From: Monosporascus cannonballus
Lineage: Eukaryota > Ascomycota > Sordariomycetes > Xylariales
Assembly (NCBI GenBank): GCA_004154925.1
Contig: QJNS01000280.1
Location: 32,366 to 96,365, forward strand
Reading direction: 5' to 3'
Length of the DNA stretch: 64,000 bases
Shown here: positions 1 to 12,039 of the stretch, piece by piece
How positions within the stretch are numbered: the first letter of the stretch is position 1
How the letters are laid out: every line of letters begins with the position of its first letter
Translations under genes and position numbers: made by a program
The notes under the pieces: model-generated
The model's input: the letters and a program-made list of their open reading frames with translations, nothing else
Database searches by the model: none
What the model was told of the DNA's origin: nothing

Positions 1-1584
1 AATTTTAAAAACTTTGTTTACATATTTTTAGAAATATATTTATTTATGTATTTATATATTATAATAATGTCATATAACGTTTTCTAAAATGTAATTGTTA
101 ATATTTTTAATATAAACGAAATTAAATGATTTGATTTTTTTGTAATACATTTTGTTTATTGAATTTATTAAACGACTTATCAAATAGAACCAGAATTCCT
201 TAATAATATATAAATATATTATTGTTAAAGTTGAAAAAGTACATTTTTAATATATAAATAAAACTTTTTAAATATTATAATAGTAATTTCTTAAACCATA
301 ATACGGCCTTTTAATTAATTAAAATTTATTATAATAGAAATTATTTATTAATATTTAGATATATATGTTATTAAAAATTACAAAAATAAACACCGTTATA
401 AGTTTATATTATTTAAATTTTTAAATAAAATTAATTCATTATAAACGTTAATAGTTGCAAACTCTTTTTAGTATATATACATACATATATATATATATAT
501 ATATAGTATATTATATTTTAAAATTACTACCTTTTATATATCATATATTATAATATATACTTATATTATTAATTTCTTTTATATTTAAAAATATACAATA
601 TTTTATACTGTTATAAGTTTATAACTATATTCTTTTCATTGTTTTAAAAACGTTTTTAATAGATATATATGTAATTTTAAGTAAGCTTAGAAGTACATCA
701 ATGAAGTATAATTATATATTTTATTATACAAATTAAAAACTATTTGTAACATTAATAAACTGTACATTTTGTATATAAATCAATATATATTTTAAGTTAT
801 GATTTTCTTTAAATTTCTTTATTTTATAAGCGTTTAGAAAATTATAAGCTAGATAAGAAATATATCGCAAGAAAACCTTTAATTATGATGTGTTTGTGAA
901 CACTATTTAGATTGAATAATATAATAAAAACTAACAATAATTTACTATTTTATTAAGATAATAATTGATATTATAAGAAAAGTAAACAATAAAAGAAACA
1001 ATTTAAAAATAAATATAATTTAAATATAACAGTTATAAAAATATCCTTAAAATTTTATGAGTATATATTGCTTATTTTACATTGTTAGTGTTAAAATTGT
1101 TCATGGTTTATATATATATATAAACGGAAGTTTAATTTAATAAGTATAAATATTTTTAAAACGGGTTTTTAACACATTTTCATTACTATTTAAAATTTCA
1201 TTTAAAATCTCTATATTTGTGAAATTAAAATAACTATTGATTAAATTACGCGTCTCAAAAAATATTAATTTTAATTATAATATAAATTTCATAAATATAT
1301 ATCTCGAAGAAAAATTATCAAAATGTAACATTTATAATTACTACACTATTTTAATATATTTAACAGAAACTATACAATTTATATAAAGTTTGCTAAAATA
1401 AAACGTATTTGAACGTTTATATACATAGATATATTATTATTGTTAAAGCATATTTAATTAATGAAAGAAGTAATTTAATTTTATTTTTTATTATTTTCGT
1501 TTATAATAACCAAATATATATATATATAAATATATAATACGAAATATTATAATTTAAAATTAAAAAACCATTTATAGAATACTT
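1..1584. other. AT-rich DNA, no gene seen
   Basis: Nearly all A and T with only scattered CG dinucleotides and stops in every frame. I see no coding remnant, LTR or RNA gene. Probably old RIP-mutated repeat DNA, too decayed to identify. Confidence 0.7.
485..505. repeat. (AT)n microsatellite
   Basis: Uninterrupted alternating AT run of 21 bases. Similar shorter runs occur at 1518-1530 and 11252-11269. Confidence 0.9.
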
Positions 1585-1639
1585 TTAAAATATATAAACA
1601 TTTCGAATTTTGTAATTGTATTTAATTATTAGTAAAATA

Positions 1640-2400
1640 TTATGATGTAATAGACTAAAGCCTTTTGCTTTATTAAAATCAGGCTGTATTTTAAAGGTTG
1701 TAACTGTGCCTATAATATAGCTATGGCTAAGGCTTTCAAAAATTTGTATTCTTGCGTACCGACTCATAAAAATTCTATAAAAAGATCTACAAAAACATAA
1801 AATCTTCAAAGTAAGACCTAATAATAAGTTATAAATTTTTAAGCTAGTTTTGAGCAGTTCTATATAAATTTGTAAAAGCTTTTTTTTAAAACTCCGAAAT
1901 ATAATAATAATAAAAATAATTAGAAAATAACAGAAACCAATATTATATATAGCTTTAAAACAGCTTCTTAAGCATACATATAACTTTCCAATCGGGGCGG
2001 GTTTGGCAGAGATATTAAAAATAAGTTAAAATTTTCGTTCTAAGCAAACCTCTTATCCGGAACGCCCTTATGTCTGCGACGCAACAACCACAACTCGTAC
2101 GGCCTAGAACATGGCTAGACGGGCTTCTCCTATATTAAATTACCCTTAGAAGGACCATGGAAAAATATTCCGACAGGTAGTTGTTACGTCGCAGCTATAA
2201 GAGCGTTTCGAACTTAATTGATCCCAACTTTCTCATAGCTACGACATAATAACCATAATCCGTACGGCCAAAAAAATTAATAGACGGATATTTCGCATAT
2301 AAAATATAGTAGGGAAGCCCGGTGTACAATAATGCGACCGGTAATTGTGCTATCGCAATCATAAAAGCGTTGTGGTCGCCCATTTTCCAGACCTTAATTC
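1640..2400. repeat. Repeat family R1, left copy
   Basis: This stretch is the diverged relative of two tandem copies at about 56385-57085 and 57095-57840. Shared landmarks in order are the TTAAAATCAGG-type start (1674), a TATAGCTA(TGGCTA)-like block, an ACCTAATA block (1817), and GCGACCGGTAATTGTGCTA near 2334. GC content is locally higher than the flanks between 1990 and 2400. Short open frames exist (for example minus strand 2195-2383) but no known protein is recognisable, so I treat it as non-coding repeat DNA. Differences between copies are mostly C/T or G/A. Confidence 0.65.
2073..2400. repeat. Internal tandem duplication in R1, period about 165 bp
   Basis: TCTGCGACGCAACAACCA at 2073 recurs as GCTACGACATAATAACCA at 2238, followed in both by CGTACGGCC, a GACGG block and a CGACNGGTA block (2170 and 2336). 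The unit is present at least twice and is also visible in the right-hand R1 copies near 57655-57800. Confidence 0.7.
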
Positions 2401-2603
2401 AGCTATATTAGCTGTAATTTTTATCAAAAAAATTAAAAACAATTCTTATACATATATTAACTTATATTCGACGCGTATATCGAACGTTGCAGACTTGTAT
2501 AATTTAATTTATACAACGGAAAACTTTTATTTAGATTAATCTTTTAATTTTTTTTTAGAAAAAAGTTGATAATTTAAATAGCAATATCTAGAAGGAATCC
2601 AAG

Positions 2604-2685
2604 CCTCGCTAGCTCGTTACGGGGAATACGGCATTTAATTAGTTAAAAAAAGAGCACATGAATACATCGAAACGAGCTAGAAAGG
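2604..2685. repeat. Small foldback (MITE-like), copy 1
   Basis: Arms CTCGCTAGCTCGTT (2605-2618) and AACGAGCTAGAAAGG (2671-2685) are inverted repeats around a 50-base loop. A homologous foldback lies at 58308-58407. A wider weaker inverted repeat, TCTAGAAG (2587) with CTTCTAGA (2709), encloses it. It may be an independent non-autonomous element or a structural part of R1, since both copies follow R1. Confidence 0.65.
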
Positions 2686-2696
2686 CCTAAGCTAGT

Positions 2697-3031
2697 TGAG
2701 GTAAAACGCTTCTAGAAATGGTCGCGATAAAAAGCGGCTAAGAAACCAAGTGGGTCAGGCTATGTAATAGATCACCAATTCACTAATAGTGAGCCAGTGA
2801 GCAGGATTACCAACTTACTAATAGTAAGCCAGTAAGCCGGTGTAGATATATACATTTGTTAAAACTATAATTATATAATATCAACTTATAATATAATTTC
2901 GTTACCTAAAATATTCTTAGTATTATAAAATATAATTAAGTTATTCTATTACTTAGATTTCTACAACACTTTTGCTAATATAAACTTATACAACTTAGGT
3001 TTAATAATTGATTAAACTTTTAGCTATTAAA
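2697..3031 (+). repeat. Solo LTR, related to Gypsy-A LTR
   Basis: The order of motifs matches the Gypsy-A LTR: a GGTCGCGATAAAAAGCGGCTAAG block, GTGGGTCAGGCTATGTAATAG, a tandem GAGCCAG-containing unit, then the U5-like tail with AACTTAGGTTTAATAATTG and TTAGCTATTAAA. No internal region follows, so it is a solo LTR. The left boundary (TG at 2697) and target duplication are uncertain because the sequence directly to its left resembles R1. Confidence 0.65.
2771..2840 (+). repeat. 35-bp tandem duplication inside the solo LTR
   Basis: Two adjacent 35-bp units (2771-2805 and 2806-2840). Four of the six differences are C/T or G/A. It corresponds in position to the 36-bp tandem unit in the Gypsy-A LTR (3852-3923). 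Confidence 0.85.
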
Positions 3032-3673
3032 TTAAACTTTTTGATCTTATTTCTTCAGTTCTTTTAAAAATATAAAAATATATTAGACACAATATTTCAA
3101 ATACAATTTATATATTTATTATAAACGAATATTACGAATTTAAAAATGTTTTAATTATTTATCGAAATTTAAAACAACGATAATTATTTATGAATTTAAT
3201 TAACTCTATTTAAATGTATAACGTAATGACTTTGTAATTTTTAATTTATTTTGAATTTAATATGCAGCTTCATAAAACCTTTTAATATTATTTTTATACT
3301 AAATAAAAATTAAATAATATTTTTAAAATGTAAAGTATTTATATATAAATATATTTATATATTAACATTACTAGATAAAATGTTTCATAATTTTTAAGTT
3401 AATATTAATTTAATAAATAATTAATATTAAATAGAATGTTTTATATTAATATTTCAGATAAAATATTATATATATCTAATTATTAATATTATATTCTAAT
3501 AATCGTTAAAATAAGAGTAAATTAGGAATATAAAGTATATTTCTATATAAGCTATATTTCTTAAACTAAGCTAAATACATGGTAATATATTATATATTAT
3601 ATTTATAAAATCAATATTATATCAAACTATTTCCAATACGATAAATATTTAATAATATTTAAAGTTAAGATAT
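3032..3673. other. AT-rich DNA, nothing recognised
   Basis: Very AT-rich, stops in every frame, no similarity seen to the other repeats of the window. Confidence 0.6.
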
Positions 3674-3767
3674 ATTATATCTTAGTCTCGTAAAGCCTTA
3701 CTTTAAAGCCGAATGTGTAGTTGTTAACAAGCTTCGACTTTAATAAATTTTATACTTGCTAGCTAGT
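3674..3767. repeat. Short dispersed repeat R2, copy 1
   Basis: About 90 bases are shared with 15555-15648: TAAAGCC, AAAGCCGA, GTAGTTGTTA(A/T)CAAGCT and (A/G)ACT(T/A)TAATAAA blocks occur in the same order. Gypsy-A inserted immediately to its right. Family unknown. Confidence 0.6.
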
Positions 3768-3772
3768 TTAAC
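3768..3772. repeat. Target-site duplication of Gypsy-A, left
   Basis: TTAAC directly before the 5' LTR; the identical TTAAC follows the 3' LTR at 10482-10486. Confidence 0.92.
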
Positions 3773-4150
3773 TGTTATGACCCAACAAGTTACGGCCTCG
3801 GAAACTGTCGCAACAAATGACTAAGCCATGTGGGACCAGTTACGTAATAGCTTGACGGGATCGATCGTAAAGCCTGCAGAGCCAGACTCGACGGAATCGA
3901 TCGTAAAGCCTGTAAAGCCAGGTTCGGCAGGATGGAAAAATTAAAGTATAAGATACTTATTATTTCCATAATTTAGATAGCTTCAGTTTGCAATATTTAT
4001 TAATATTAATCGTTTGCAATATGCTTTTGCGCTTTTGATATTAAAAAATATAACTAAGTTACTTTATTGTTTAAATTTCTATAATATTTCTGTTAATATA
4101 AACCCGTATAATTAAGGTTTAATAATTGGTTAAACCGTTTAGCCGTTATA
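3773..4150 (+). repeat. Gypsy-A 5' LTR
   Basis: Begins TGTTATGACCCAACAAG and ends TAGCCGTTATA (terminal CA mutated to TA). Contains a 36-bp tandem unit (3852-3923) with GACGG(G/A)ATCGATCGTAAAGCC. Same length as the 3' LTR. Confidence 0.92.
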
Positions 4151-4249
4151 CGTTACAAGTTTTTGTTCAGTAATACCGTTAAACCTTAAATAATATTTAA
4201 TATTGTCAAAATATCGACCAGCATTTAAAAAACCCTTGTTTAACAATTT

Positions 4250-5160
4250 TAGGCTCGAATTCGAGAACTGGAAAAAGAAAACTAATAATTTAAAGTTACG
4301 TTACTTACCTAAACCTCTTTCGCCCGTATAAAGCCCAGAAAATCGGAACCTTATAATGGGAAAGATAACTCTTAAACCTTTTTAACTTAGATACGAATTT
4401 ATTTTCGTTTTTTAAACCTTAATAACCTAGCGGATATAGTCCTAACGGTAACAGTATATCTAACGGGAAATGCTGTTAATTAATTTAAACCGATTATAAG
4501 GAGTTTTCTAAAAATAGAAAAATCAAATAAAAATATTTTTATTAATAAGATTGTTTCGTTTTATATTAATTTCGATGATAAAATGCGCGATAATTTCGGC
4601 AATCCGGATAAAAAACGATTTACGGCCTAATAATTCTTATAATTTCGACAAAAAGAATTTACGTCCAAATACGTCGTAACTTTTAAAAGCCTTACAGTTA
4701 AGGCCGGATAGGAAAATAACAAAATTAATATTTTTATCGACATATTTTATAAAGAGCTAAAGGATAATATAAAAGATAAAATTATTTGGATTAAATAATT
4801 AATTACCTTAAACCGATATATTGCAAAAATATTTAAGATTAATAATGAACAATTTAAATAACGATAAAAGAAGAAGAGATAATATACCTTACGTTCGGGA
4901 TATAAAAAGTTCAACTAGAAAAAAAACGAAATGCGCTTTTTACTTTTTACGGAACGGCGCTAGGATTTATGGAATTTGGCGTTACCCACAGATAAAATTA
5001 AAGCCAGATTAAATGTTTTAATTATGGCAAAATGGGATATAAGGCCTATAAATATAAGAAACCCAAAAGGCCACGATAAGATAACTGGATCTTTATACTG
5101 GAAGGATAACCTGGAAATAACCAAAAAAACGATAGCAAAGTTATTAACATAATCCAAGCC
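4250..5160 (+). pseudogene. Gypsy-A Gag remnant
   Basis: Structural capsid/nucleocapsid protein of the retroelement. Across shifting frames a Gag-like core can be followed (a TVYLTGNAVN-like segment near 4450-4480 and KMRDNFGNPDKKRF near 4580-4622). A zinc knuckle CFNYGKMGYKAYKYK is encoded at 5014-5058; the expected second and third Cys and the His now read as Tyr, as expected when TGY/CAY codons mutate to TAY. The stretch 4821-5012 is an open remnant just upstream of the knuckle. Many stops and at least one frameshift; non-functional. Confidence 0.8.
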
Positions 5161-5599
5161 AAATACGCATTAGACCTATAATAAAAGGTCCAATAAGAAC
5201 CATTATAATAAGAAATTCGACGCGGAATACAAAAAGCCAGAAAGGTAGCTTAACAAATATCGCAAACATAATCAAAAGCGTTATAAAAATAATTATACGA
5301 ATACCAGAATTAAATAAAAGAAATTTGTTCCGGAATACCTAATCGATACGGCAAAATATATGCTATATACTATTAACGACGAAAATATTCCAATTACGAA
5401 AAATAAAAGCAGGATATTTACGAACGAATTACCTATATATACTATAAGGGATTCGATTTTTTAAATCGTACCGGAAATAACAAAAACTATAAGCAATAAT
5501 ATCGACATTTTCGAATTATAACTTTAAAAGATATCCACCAGCTGGCCGAAACAAAAAATTAATTCGAAAGAAAACAATGCCCGTAAGACAACTTTTTTA

Positions 5600-8500
5600 T
5601 TATTATAAATAATATAACCACTAAACGGAAAAGGAATTAATCTGAGGTACGGTAAAAAAAATTATGAAAAAACTATTACGAATTTGTATTTTTAGTTAAA
5701 ATTTTTATAAATCATTACGAAAAAAAAGTTATCAAAAAATATATTAGTTTACAGAAACTTTCCAAAACGATAATTAAAACGACGTGTAATGGGATATAAT
5801 TATAAATATAAGAAAACAATTTATTTAATAAAAAAAGAATTATACGAAATTTAAAAGTAATTAATATAATTTGAAGAAATAATACGCCGGCAATAACAAC
5901 ATATATAACAGCTTAACGCGTTAAACGAACAAAATATAAATGAAGCTCGACAGATTCGAACAGGAATTAAAAGAAAAAGGTTATTTGTAAAAAAGCTGTA
6001 AAATAACGAAACTCAGAGAAGTTAAAGAGAATTTCCGAAAAAGGTTTTAAACGCAACAATAAAAAACGTTAATAATCTTATTATTTTGGATATAAAATCG
6101 GAACGTATTAGTATACTGCAATAGTAGATTACGGAATTCTGGAAAGAAATTACATTATACCAAATATGGTAAATAAGCTTAAATTGCTATAGAAATATAA
6201 GTTAAAACTTTACATAACGATAAATGCCGAAAGTTAGGAATTTGCTTACGATAATAAAAAAATTATACGCAAAATTAATTATCTCGAGATTTTTATTTAA
6301 GAACGATACCAGATAATTAATTTTAATATCGTTTTATTTAGGAATTACAATATGATTTTAAAATTACCAGAAATACGCCAGTACGAAATTTTAATTAACG
6401 GTAAAATTAGATAAATAAAATTCATTTTATTCTTTATTAATAAACGAAAAGAAAATTTCGAGTCCTAATATTCGATCGATAAAAGCGATAAATATAGGCA
6501 TAAAAATACGATAAAAATCTTATTATCCAAAAGGATAAAATGTAAAAAAATGGGCATTAAAACAAAATACGACGTATCGTTCTTATTATCCGAACGAAAT
6601 TAAAGTAATGAAGTAACGATCTGGAATAATAAGAATAGCAGCGCAAAAAATCAAAAACTTTAACTAATATATTATCATAATACGATAGATATAAGCAGCT
6701 TTTTAAAAAAGAGCTTAATACGAAATTACTAAAATATAGTGAATAAACATATAAAATAGTTTTTAAAAAATGATCTTTAACGAATTTTTATCTTATTTAT
6801 AACTTTAATAAAAATAAATTATATATTCTTAGAAAATATTTAAAAGATCGGTTACAAAAAGCAGAGATTTAACTTTAGAAGTTACTAATAAAATATCCGA
6901 TATTTTTTATATTAAAAAAACCAAAAAATGCGATTTATAATTAGTTATCGACAATTAAACGATATTACCGTTAAGAATTAAATATTATTACTTTTAATTA
7001 CGGAAATAAAAAACCGACTTTACGGAATTAAATAATTTATAATATTCGATCTTAAAAATAAATATAACTTCATTAAGATAAAAAAAGGATACCAATACAA
7101 AATAATTTTTAAGATAAAATACGGATTATTTAAATATTTGGTTATATTAATAAAACTTACAAACGTATTAGCGATCTTTTAACAGATAATAAATTATGTG
7201 TTACGAAAATATCTTGATATTTTCGTCGTATGCTATTTCGACGACATTCTCATTTTCTTGGAAATGGAAAAGGTATATGCAAGATAAATTTATAAAATCT
7301 TTCAAATTTTACAAAACGTAAGATTATTTGTTAATATAAAAAAAGGTTAATTTTATAAATAGAAAATAGAATATCTGGGATATATTATTATCTTAAGATA
7401 TATTAGGATAAACCTTAAGAAAATCGTTATAATTATAAAATAACAAACGCCAATAATAGTTAAGGAGGTACAGGCATTCTTTGGATTTGCTAATTATTAC
7501 AGGAAGTTTATTCGAAATTTTAGCAAAATAATTATACCCTTAACGAACCTTACGAAAAAAAAAGAATTTAAATAGACGCCAAATACGGAAAAAGTTTTTC
7601 AAGATATTAAAAATGCAATTATTAACGAACTAATATTAATTATATATAATTTAAACCATTTTGTTAAATTAAAAACCGATATTTCGGATTACGCGTTAAA
7701 CGCAGTAATTAAATAATGAAATAATTAAGACAACTTACACTTTATTGTATTTTTTTCGTATAAATTAAAAGGAGCCGAATTTAATTACGGTATTCCAAAT
7801 AAAGAATTTATAATTATTATTATAGCATTTTGGGAATTTAAGCATTTTTTTAAAATGAAACTTATACCAGGTTAAGGTTTATATGGATTATCAAAATTTT
7901 ATTTGATTTATTATAACCAGAAAATTTAAAAGACGATAATTAAAATATGCAGATAAATTGGCGGATTTCGATTTCGTTATTATTTATAGAAAAGGTTCAG
8001 AAAATAACAAAGTAAATGCCCTAAATAAGCGACTAAATTTCGAAGAAAAATTGGTTAAGGTTAGTTGTATAATTTTCAATATTACCTTAAAAAGATATTT
8101 ACGTTTACAATAAATTACGATAATTCGAGCAGTATTTTTCGATATGTATTAAAAAGTTCAATAATATAATAACGGCCTTTTAAAAAACCAGAGAAAAAAT
8201 GAGATACAAATTCCAGAAAAATACTAAGAAATTTTAATACAAAAAATATATAAATATTAATTATACGGATATTAAAAGATTTACAAAACCTTAAAACGGC
8301 TTTAACGTATATATTCTTTTTTTAAAATAAAATTAACAGAATAAAAAATTATATAGCAATATAATATTTATGCTAGAATAAAAGTTCGATAATATAAGCT
8401 ATACGAAAAATTATAACTATTTTTAATTGTAAAGTAATTATGGTATTCTGTTATATTCAATTTTATTATTAAACTTTATAGGTTAAAAACTCTAGTTACG

Positions 8501-9490
8501 GAAATATATTACGATAGCATTTTCGTAATCCTTAACCGATTAACGAAGTTTTCTTATTTTTTACCATATTATAAGAATATAAACGCCGAACAAATAGCAT
8601 ATATTTTCTTTAAATACATTTTTAATTTATACGAATTACCTTTGGAAATTATTTTAAGTAAAGGATTAATATTTCAATCTAAATTATAATAAAGCTTAAT
8701 AATATAAATTAATCTAAATTACAACTAATTTAACGTATTTAAATTATAAATAAATAAGTAAATAAAACGAATAAACTAAACCCTGGAAACTTACATACGA
8801 TATTATATTAATTATGAACAAAATAATTCGCTTAAGAAATTACCAATTCCATAATTAGCTTATGATACTAATTATTACGAAAATATTAAGATAATATTTG
8901 CGGACGCAAATTTTGGTTTTATTTTAAAAATTTACAAGACAATACGTAATAACGGTCCAATTAATATCAAAATAACTTTTACGTTAAAATAATTACGATA
9001 AGCATATTAAGAAATAAAAATAGAACTAAAATTGGTACGAAATTAAATAAGCAAGTATTGTAACCAGAAAAGAATTAAAGGAATTAATTTTCGAAAAAGG
9101 GAAAATGGTTTTTTTCGTTATTAAAAATATTTAAACGAAATAACTTAATAAGAAGTTTGATTTTAAATATATCGGTTTATATAAAATTGCCAAGCAATTC
9201 TTAGAAAATAATTATTAATTAAAACTTTTACCCAAAATTAAACTTTATTTAATTTTTTATATTTTTTTATTCGAATTAATAACGGATATAATTAAGGTAT
9301 ATACGACACAAAACGATATGGAAGTAAAAGACAAATAAATATACAAGGTAAAGAAAATTTTCGATATGCGTAAACAAAATGGATTTACATAGTACCTAAT
9401 TAAATGGAAAAAATATGCGGGTTCCGAAAATATCTGAAAACCCGCTAAAAACCTTATAAACGCCTAACGTTTATTAAAGAATTTTTACTA
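5600..9490 (+). pseudogene. Gypsy-A Pol remnant with C-terminal chromodomain
   Basis: Polyprotein that would copy and integrate the element. Visible landmarks: protease-like TAIVDYGILERNYI near 6116-6157; reverse transcriptase with the catalytic YFDDILIF at 7234-7257 and the downstream [17 protein letters not shown] at 7477-7527; RNase H KTDISDYALNAVI at about 7673-7711; integrase with DSIFVILNRLTKF near 8513 and a NQTLETYIRYYINYEQ segment near 8771; GPY/F-like KFDFKYIGLYKIAK near 9147; chromodomain at 9321-9489 (YKVKKIFD, then YLIKWKKYAGSENI). Stops are nearly all TAA/TAG at expected Gln or Trp codons. The reading frame is otherwise largely kept, so RIP rather than indels killed it. Confidence 0.88.
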
Positions 9491-9537
9491 ATAACGCCGA
9501 AATCGGCAGGGTCGAAAAACCTTTAATTAATAAACGA

Positions 9538-10104
9538 TTAATTTATAGACTCCAGGTTGGACCAGTTAAAAGGAGGTACAGCTTCCGTTGTTATAGGCTT
9601 AGCAGCCTCCAGATCGGCCTGTTTTTTTTGACGTTCCAACTTATCTAACTTTTCCAGGGACCGAAATTCACGAAATAATATGCGTGTTATACGGTTGATC
9701 CATAATTTCTTTTATTTTCGAAAACGACGAACTTTGGCATATGCTTATTCCGTTTTTTTCTCCGTTTTTTTAAATTTTGTTTTAATTTTAAAATAATTAG
9801 AAATAAGTTTTTTAAGTTAAAAAGTAGAAAGACCGTTAATGTTATAAAGGCCTTTGTTTCGTATTACGTATTTTTTATACCGAGAGGAATTCGACGAAAA
9901 AGTACGATAAAAAAATAACCCGCAACGAATATAATAAGAACATACAGGTATATCCATAGTTCGAAAAATAATTAATTTAAGTAAGTTATTTCGTTTTTTC
10001 GTTTTTCTGTTAATCGGCTTTTTAATACAACCCCATATAATAGTAAAAGGAAAACTTACGGAAAAAGATTTTTCGGAACAAAAATTATAGAAAAAGAAAA
10101 TCAT
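9538..10104 (-). pseudogene. Gypsy-A antisense Cys-rich/coiled-coil ORF
   Basis: On the minus strand one frame runs from an ATG at 10104 (the LTR edge) to a TAA at 9538-9540, about 188 codons, interrupted by three TAA codons. An alternative start is the ATG at 9957. Downstream of that ATG is a Cys-rich stretch (PVCSYYIRCGLFFY, then SSRYKKYV), with several Tyr/Phe where mutated Cys could have stood, suggesting a zinc-binding module. A Lys/Glu/Arg-rich coiled-coil-like tail follows, SLEKLDKLERQKKQADLEAA, then a conserved end, FNWSNLESIN. Comparable ORFs occur at the same place and orientation in Gypsy-B and Gypsy-E. No function is known to me. The open 5' half (9817-10104) is intact. Confidence 0.6.
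10085..10103 (+). other. Gypsy-A polypurine tract
   Basis: AGAAAAAGAAAATCA directly before the 3' LTR, the expected plus-strand primer site of an LTR retrotransposon. Confidence 0.6.
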
Positions 10105-10481
10105 ATTATAACTTAATAAGTTACGGCCTTGGAAACGGTCGTAATAAATAACTAAGCCATATAGGTCTAGTCACATAATGGCTCGACGGGATCGATCGTA
10201 AAGCCTATAAAGCCAGGCTTAACGGGATCGATCGTAGAGTCAATAAAGCTAGGTTTGACGGGATAGAAAAGTTAAAATATAAGATATTTATTATTTCCAT
10301 AGTTTAGATAGTTTTAGCTTGTAACACTTATTAATACCAATCGTTTATAATACGCTTTTGCGCCCTTGGTATTAAGAAACGTGACTAAGTTATTTTATTA
10401 CTTAGATTCCTACGATATTTCTGCTAACATAAATCCGTACGACTAAGGTTTAATAATTAGTTAAACCGCCTAGCCGTCACA
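10104..10481 (+). repeat. Gypsy-A 3' LTR
   Basis: Begins TATTATAAC (RIP form of TGTTATGAC), ends TAGCCGTCACA. Aligns end to end with 3773-4150; differences are mainly transitions. Confidence 0.92.
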
Positions 10482-10486
10482 TTAAC
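10482..10486. repeat. Target-site duplication of Gypsy-A, right
   Basis: TTAAC, identical to 3768-3772. Confidence 0.92.
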
Positions 10487-12039
10487 AAGGTCTAGATATT
10501 AAGTTAAAATTTGATATAAATTGTTAATTTATATAATAATTATATTGATTTTTAAAAGTACTTATTATTATATTTACATTAATTTTTATATTATTATTTA
10601 AAATTTAATAAATAATTTCGAAAATCGTTTTAATTATCTTTGACATTTTCAGTAAATGTCAATTAAACGTTAAGTTGACTATACCTAATTTAATTTAAGT
10701 AATTTACTATATTAGTGATATAAACATTTTAAAACAATATTTTAGAAATTCGTTATAAAGTTTTACAAACGTTTCCTGCTAAAGGTTTTATAAACATAAA
10801 TAACAAAGGTTTAATTATAAAGATATTTACTTTTTATCTTTATTCTACAAACCTTTATCGATTAATTAATTATTTTATTTATTTTCAAATATAAAGTATT
10901 TTCACTAAATAAATTATAAATATAGTTTTAAAAATAAAATCCGATTTTTGAAAATATAAGGTTTATTAGATTTAATTAATTTAATAATTTTATAATAAGC
11001 ATAGATGTTTTAAATTCAAAGTAGATTTTAAAATCATTTAAATATTTAATTTGTTAAAAATATCAGCGGATATTAACATTACAATTATTATTAGTATATA
11101 ATTTATATTGGTTTAAAAATTATTAATTATTAAATATTTAAAAGATTAAAACGTTTAATTATTGTATATAAAACATATTAGTTTTATAATTATATTTAAT
11201 TAATTACGAACGTTTCTACAACACATATAACTTTAATATAACTTAATTATAATATATATATATATATATTTCGCTCAAAGTGTAGTCTTTTCGTATTAAT
11301 TATATTAAAAATATCGAGTTAGCTGATATTGATAATTCTAATAGTTAAATATTTTCTTGTTTCAAAAAAGTAAAATTTTTTGAATTTTTTAGTTTATTTT
11401 TAAATTTCACATTACAGCGCATTAGGTTTATCTTTTTTATAGAAAAAAACTTGCTATGTTTTAAAGCTGAAAATGCGGGTAATTTTCTTTTAAAAAGTTT
11501 TAAAATTTTTATTAACCAATTAATCCGAAGTTATAAGTGGCGTTTTTATCTTATTTGTTTTTTATAATGTGAGTAATTTTTTTCTTAGCCGATATCTTAA
11601 AACCAAATAAGTAAAACGGAAAAAGTATTATAATAAAACTTAACATAATATATGTATTTCTTTTAAAACAAATAAAATTTTTAATTATCAAATATTTAAG
11701 TTTTTTATAGAAATAATACATATAAGATATTATTTAAAAACAAAATTTAAAAAGAATAGTTAGTAAAAAAAAGATAATATTCGTTTTCTAGTTAAAGCGA
11801 TTATATATTTGGAATTAATTATATAACAAAATATAATAAAAAGATTCTTAAATAAATAGTTTCGAAACTAAGAGCTTTTTTAAAAAAATATATTACGACT
11901 TAATAGCTTAAAGGCTTAAAATACGATTTTTGTATTGTAATCTAAATAAAAACTTGATACGTGAAATTGATTTCGAAAGATTAAGACATTTATTTTAATT
12001 CAATAAAATTGATTTAAAATATTAAAATATTTATTTTAT
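10487..12039. other. AT-rich DNA, no gene seen
   Basis: No coding remnant or LTR recognised. Contains an AT microsatellite at 11252-11269. Confidence 0.6.

Larger units (their letters stand above)
3773..10481 (+). mobile_element. Gypsy-A: complete RIP-inactivated Ty3/gypsy chromovirus
   Basis: A 6.7-kb LTR retrotransposon with equal-length 378-bp LTRs and perfect 5-bp TTAAC duplications. The order is Gag (CCHC knuckle), protease, reverse transcriptase, RNase H, integrase, chromodomain, which defines the chromovirus branch of Ty3/gypsy. All frames are interrupted, mostly by TAA/TAG where Gln is expected, and LTR-to-LTR differences are overwhelmingly C/T or G/A. An antisense ORF lies between the chromodomain and the 3' LTR. 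The element cannot be autonomous now. Confidence 0.93.

Noticed and set aside
2195..2383. 62-codon minus-strand ORF in repeat R1
   Set aside because: It lies in a tandemly duplicated repeat and the other copies are not open in the same frame; no domain.
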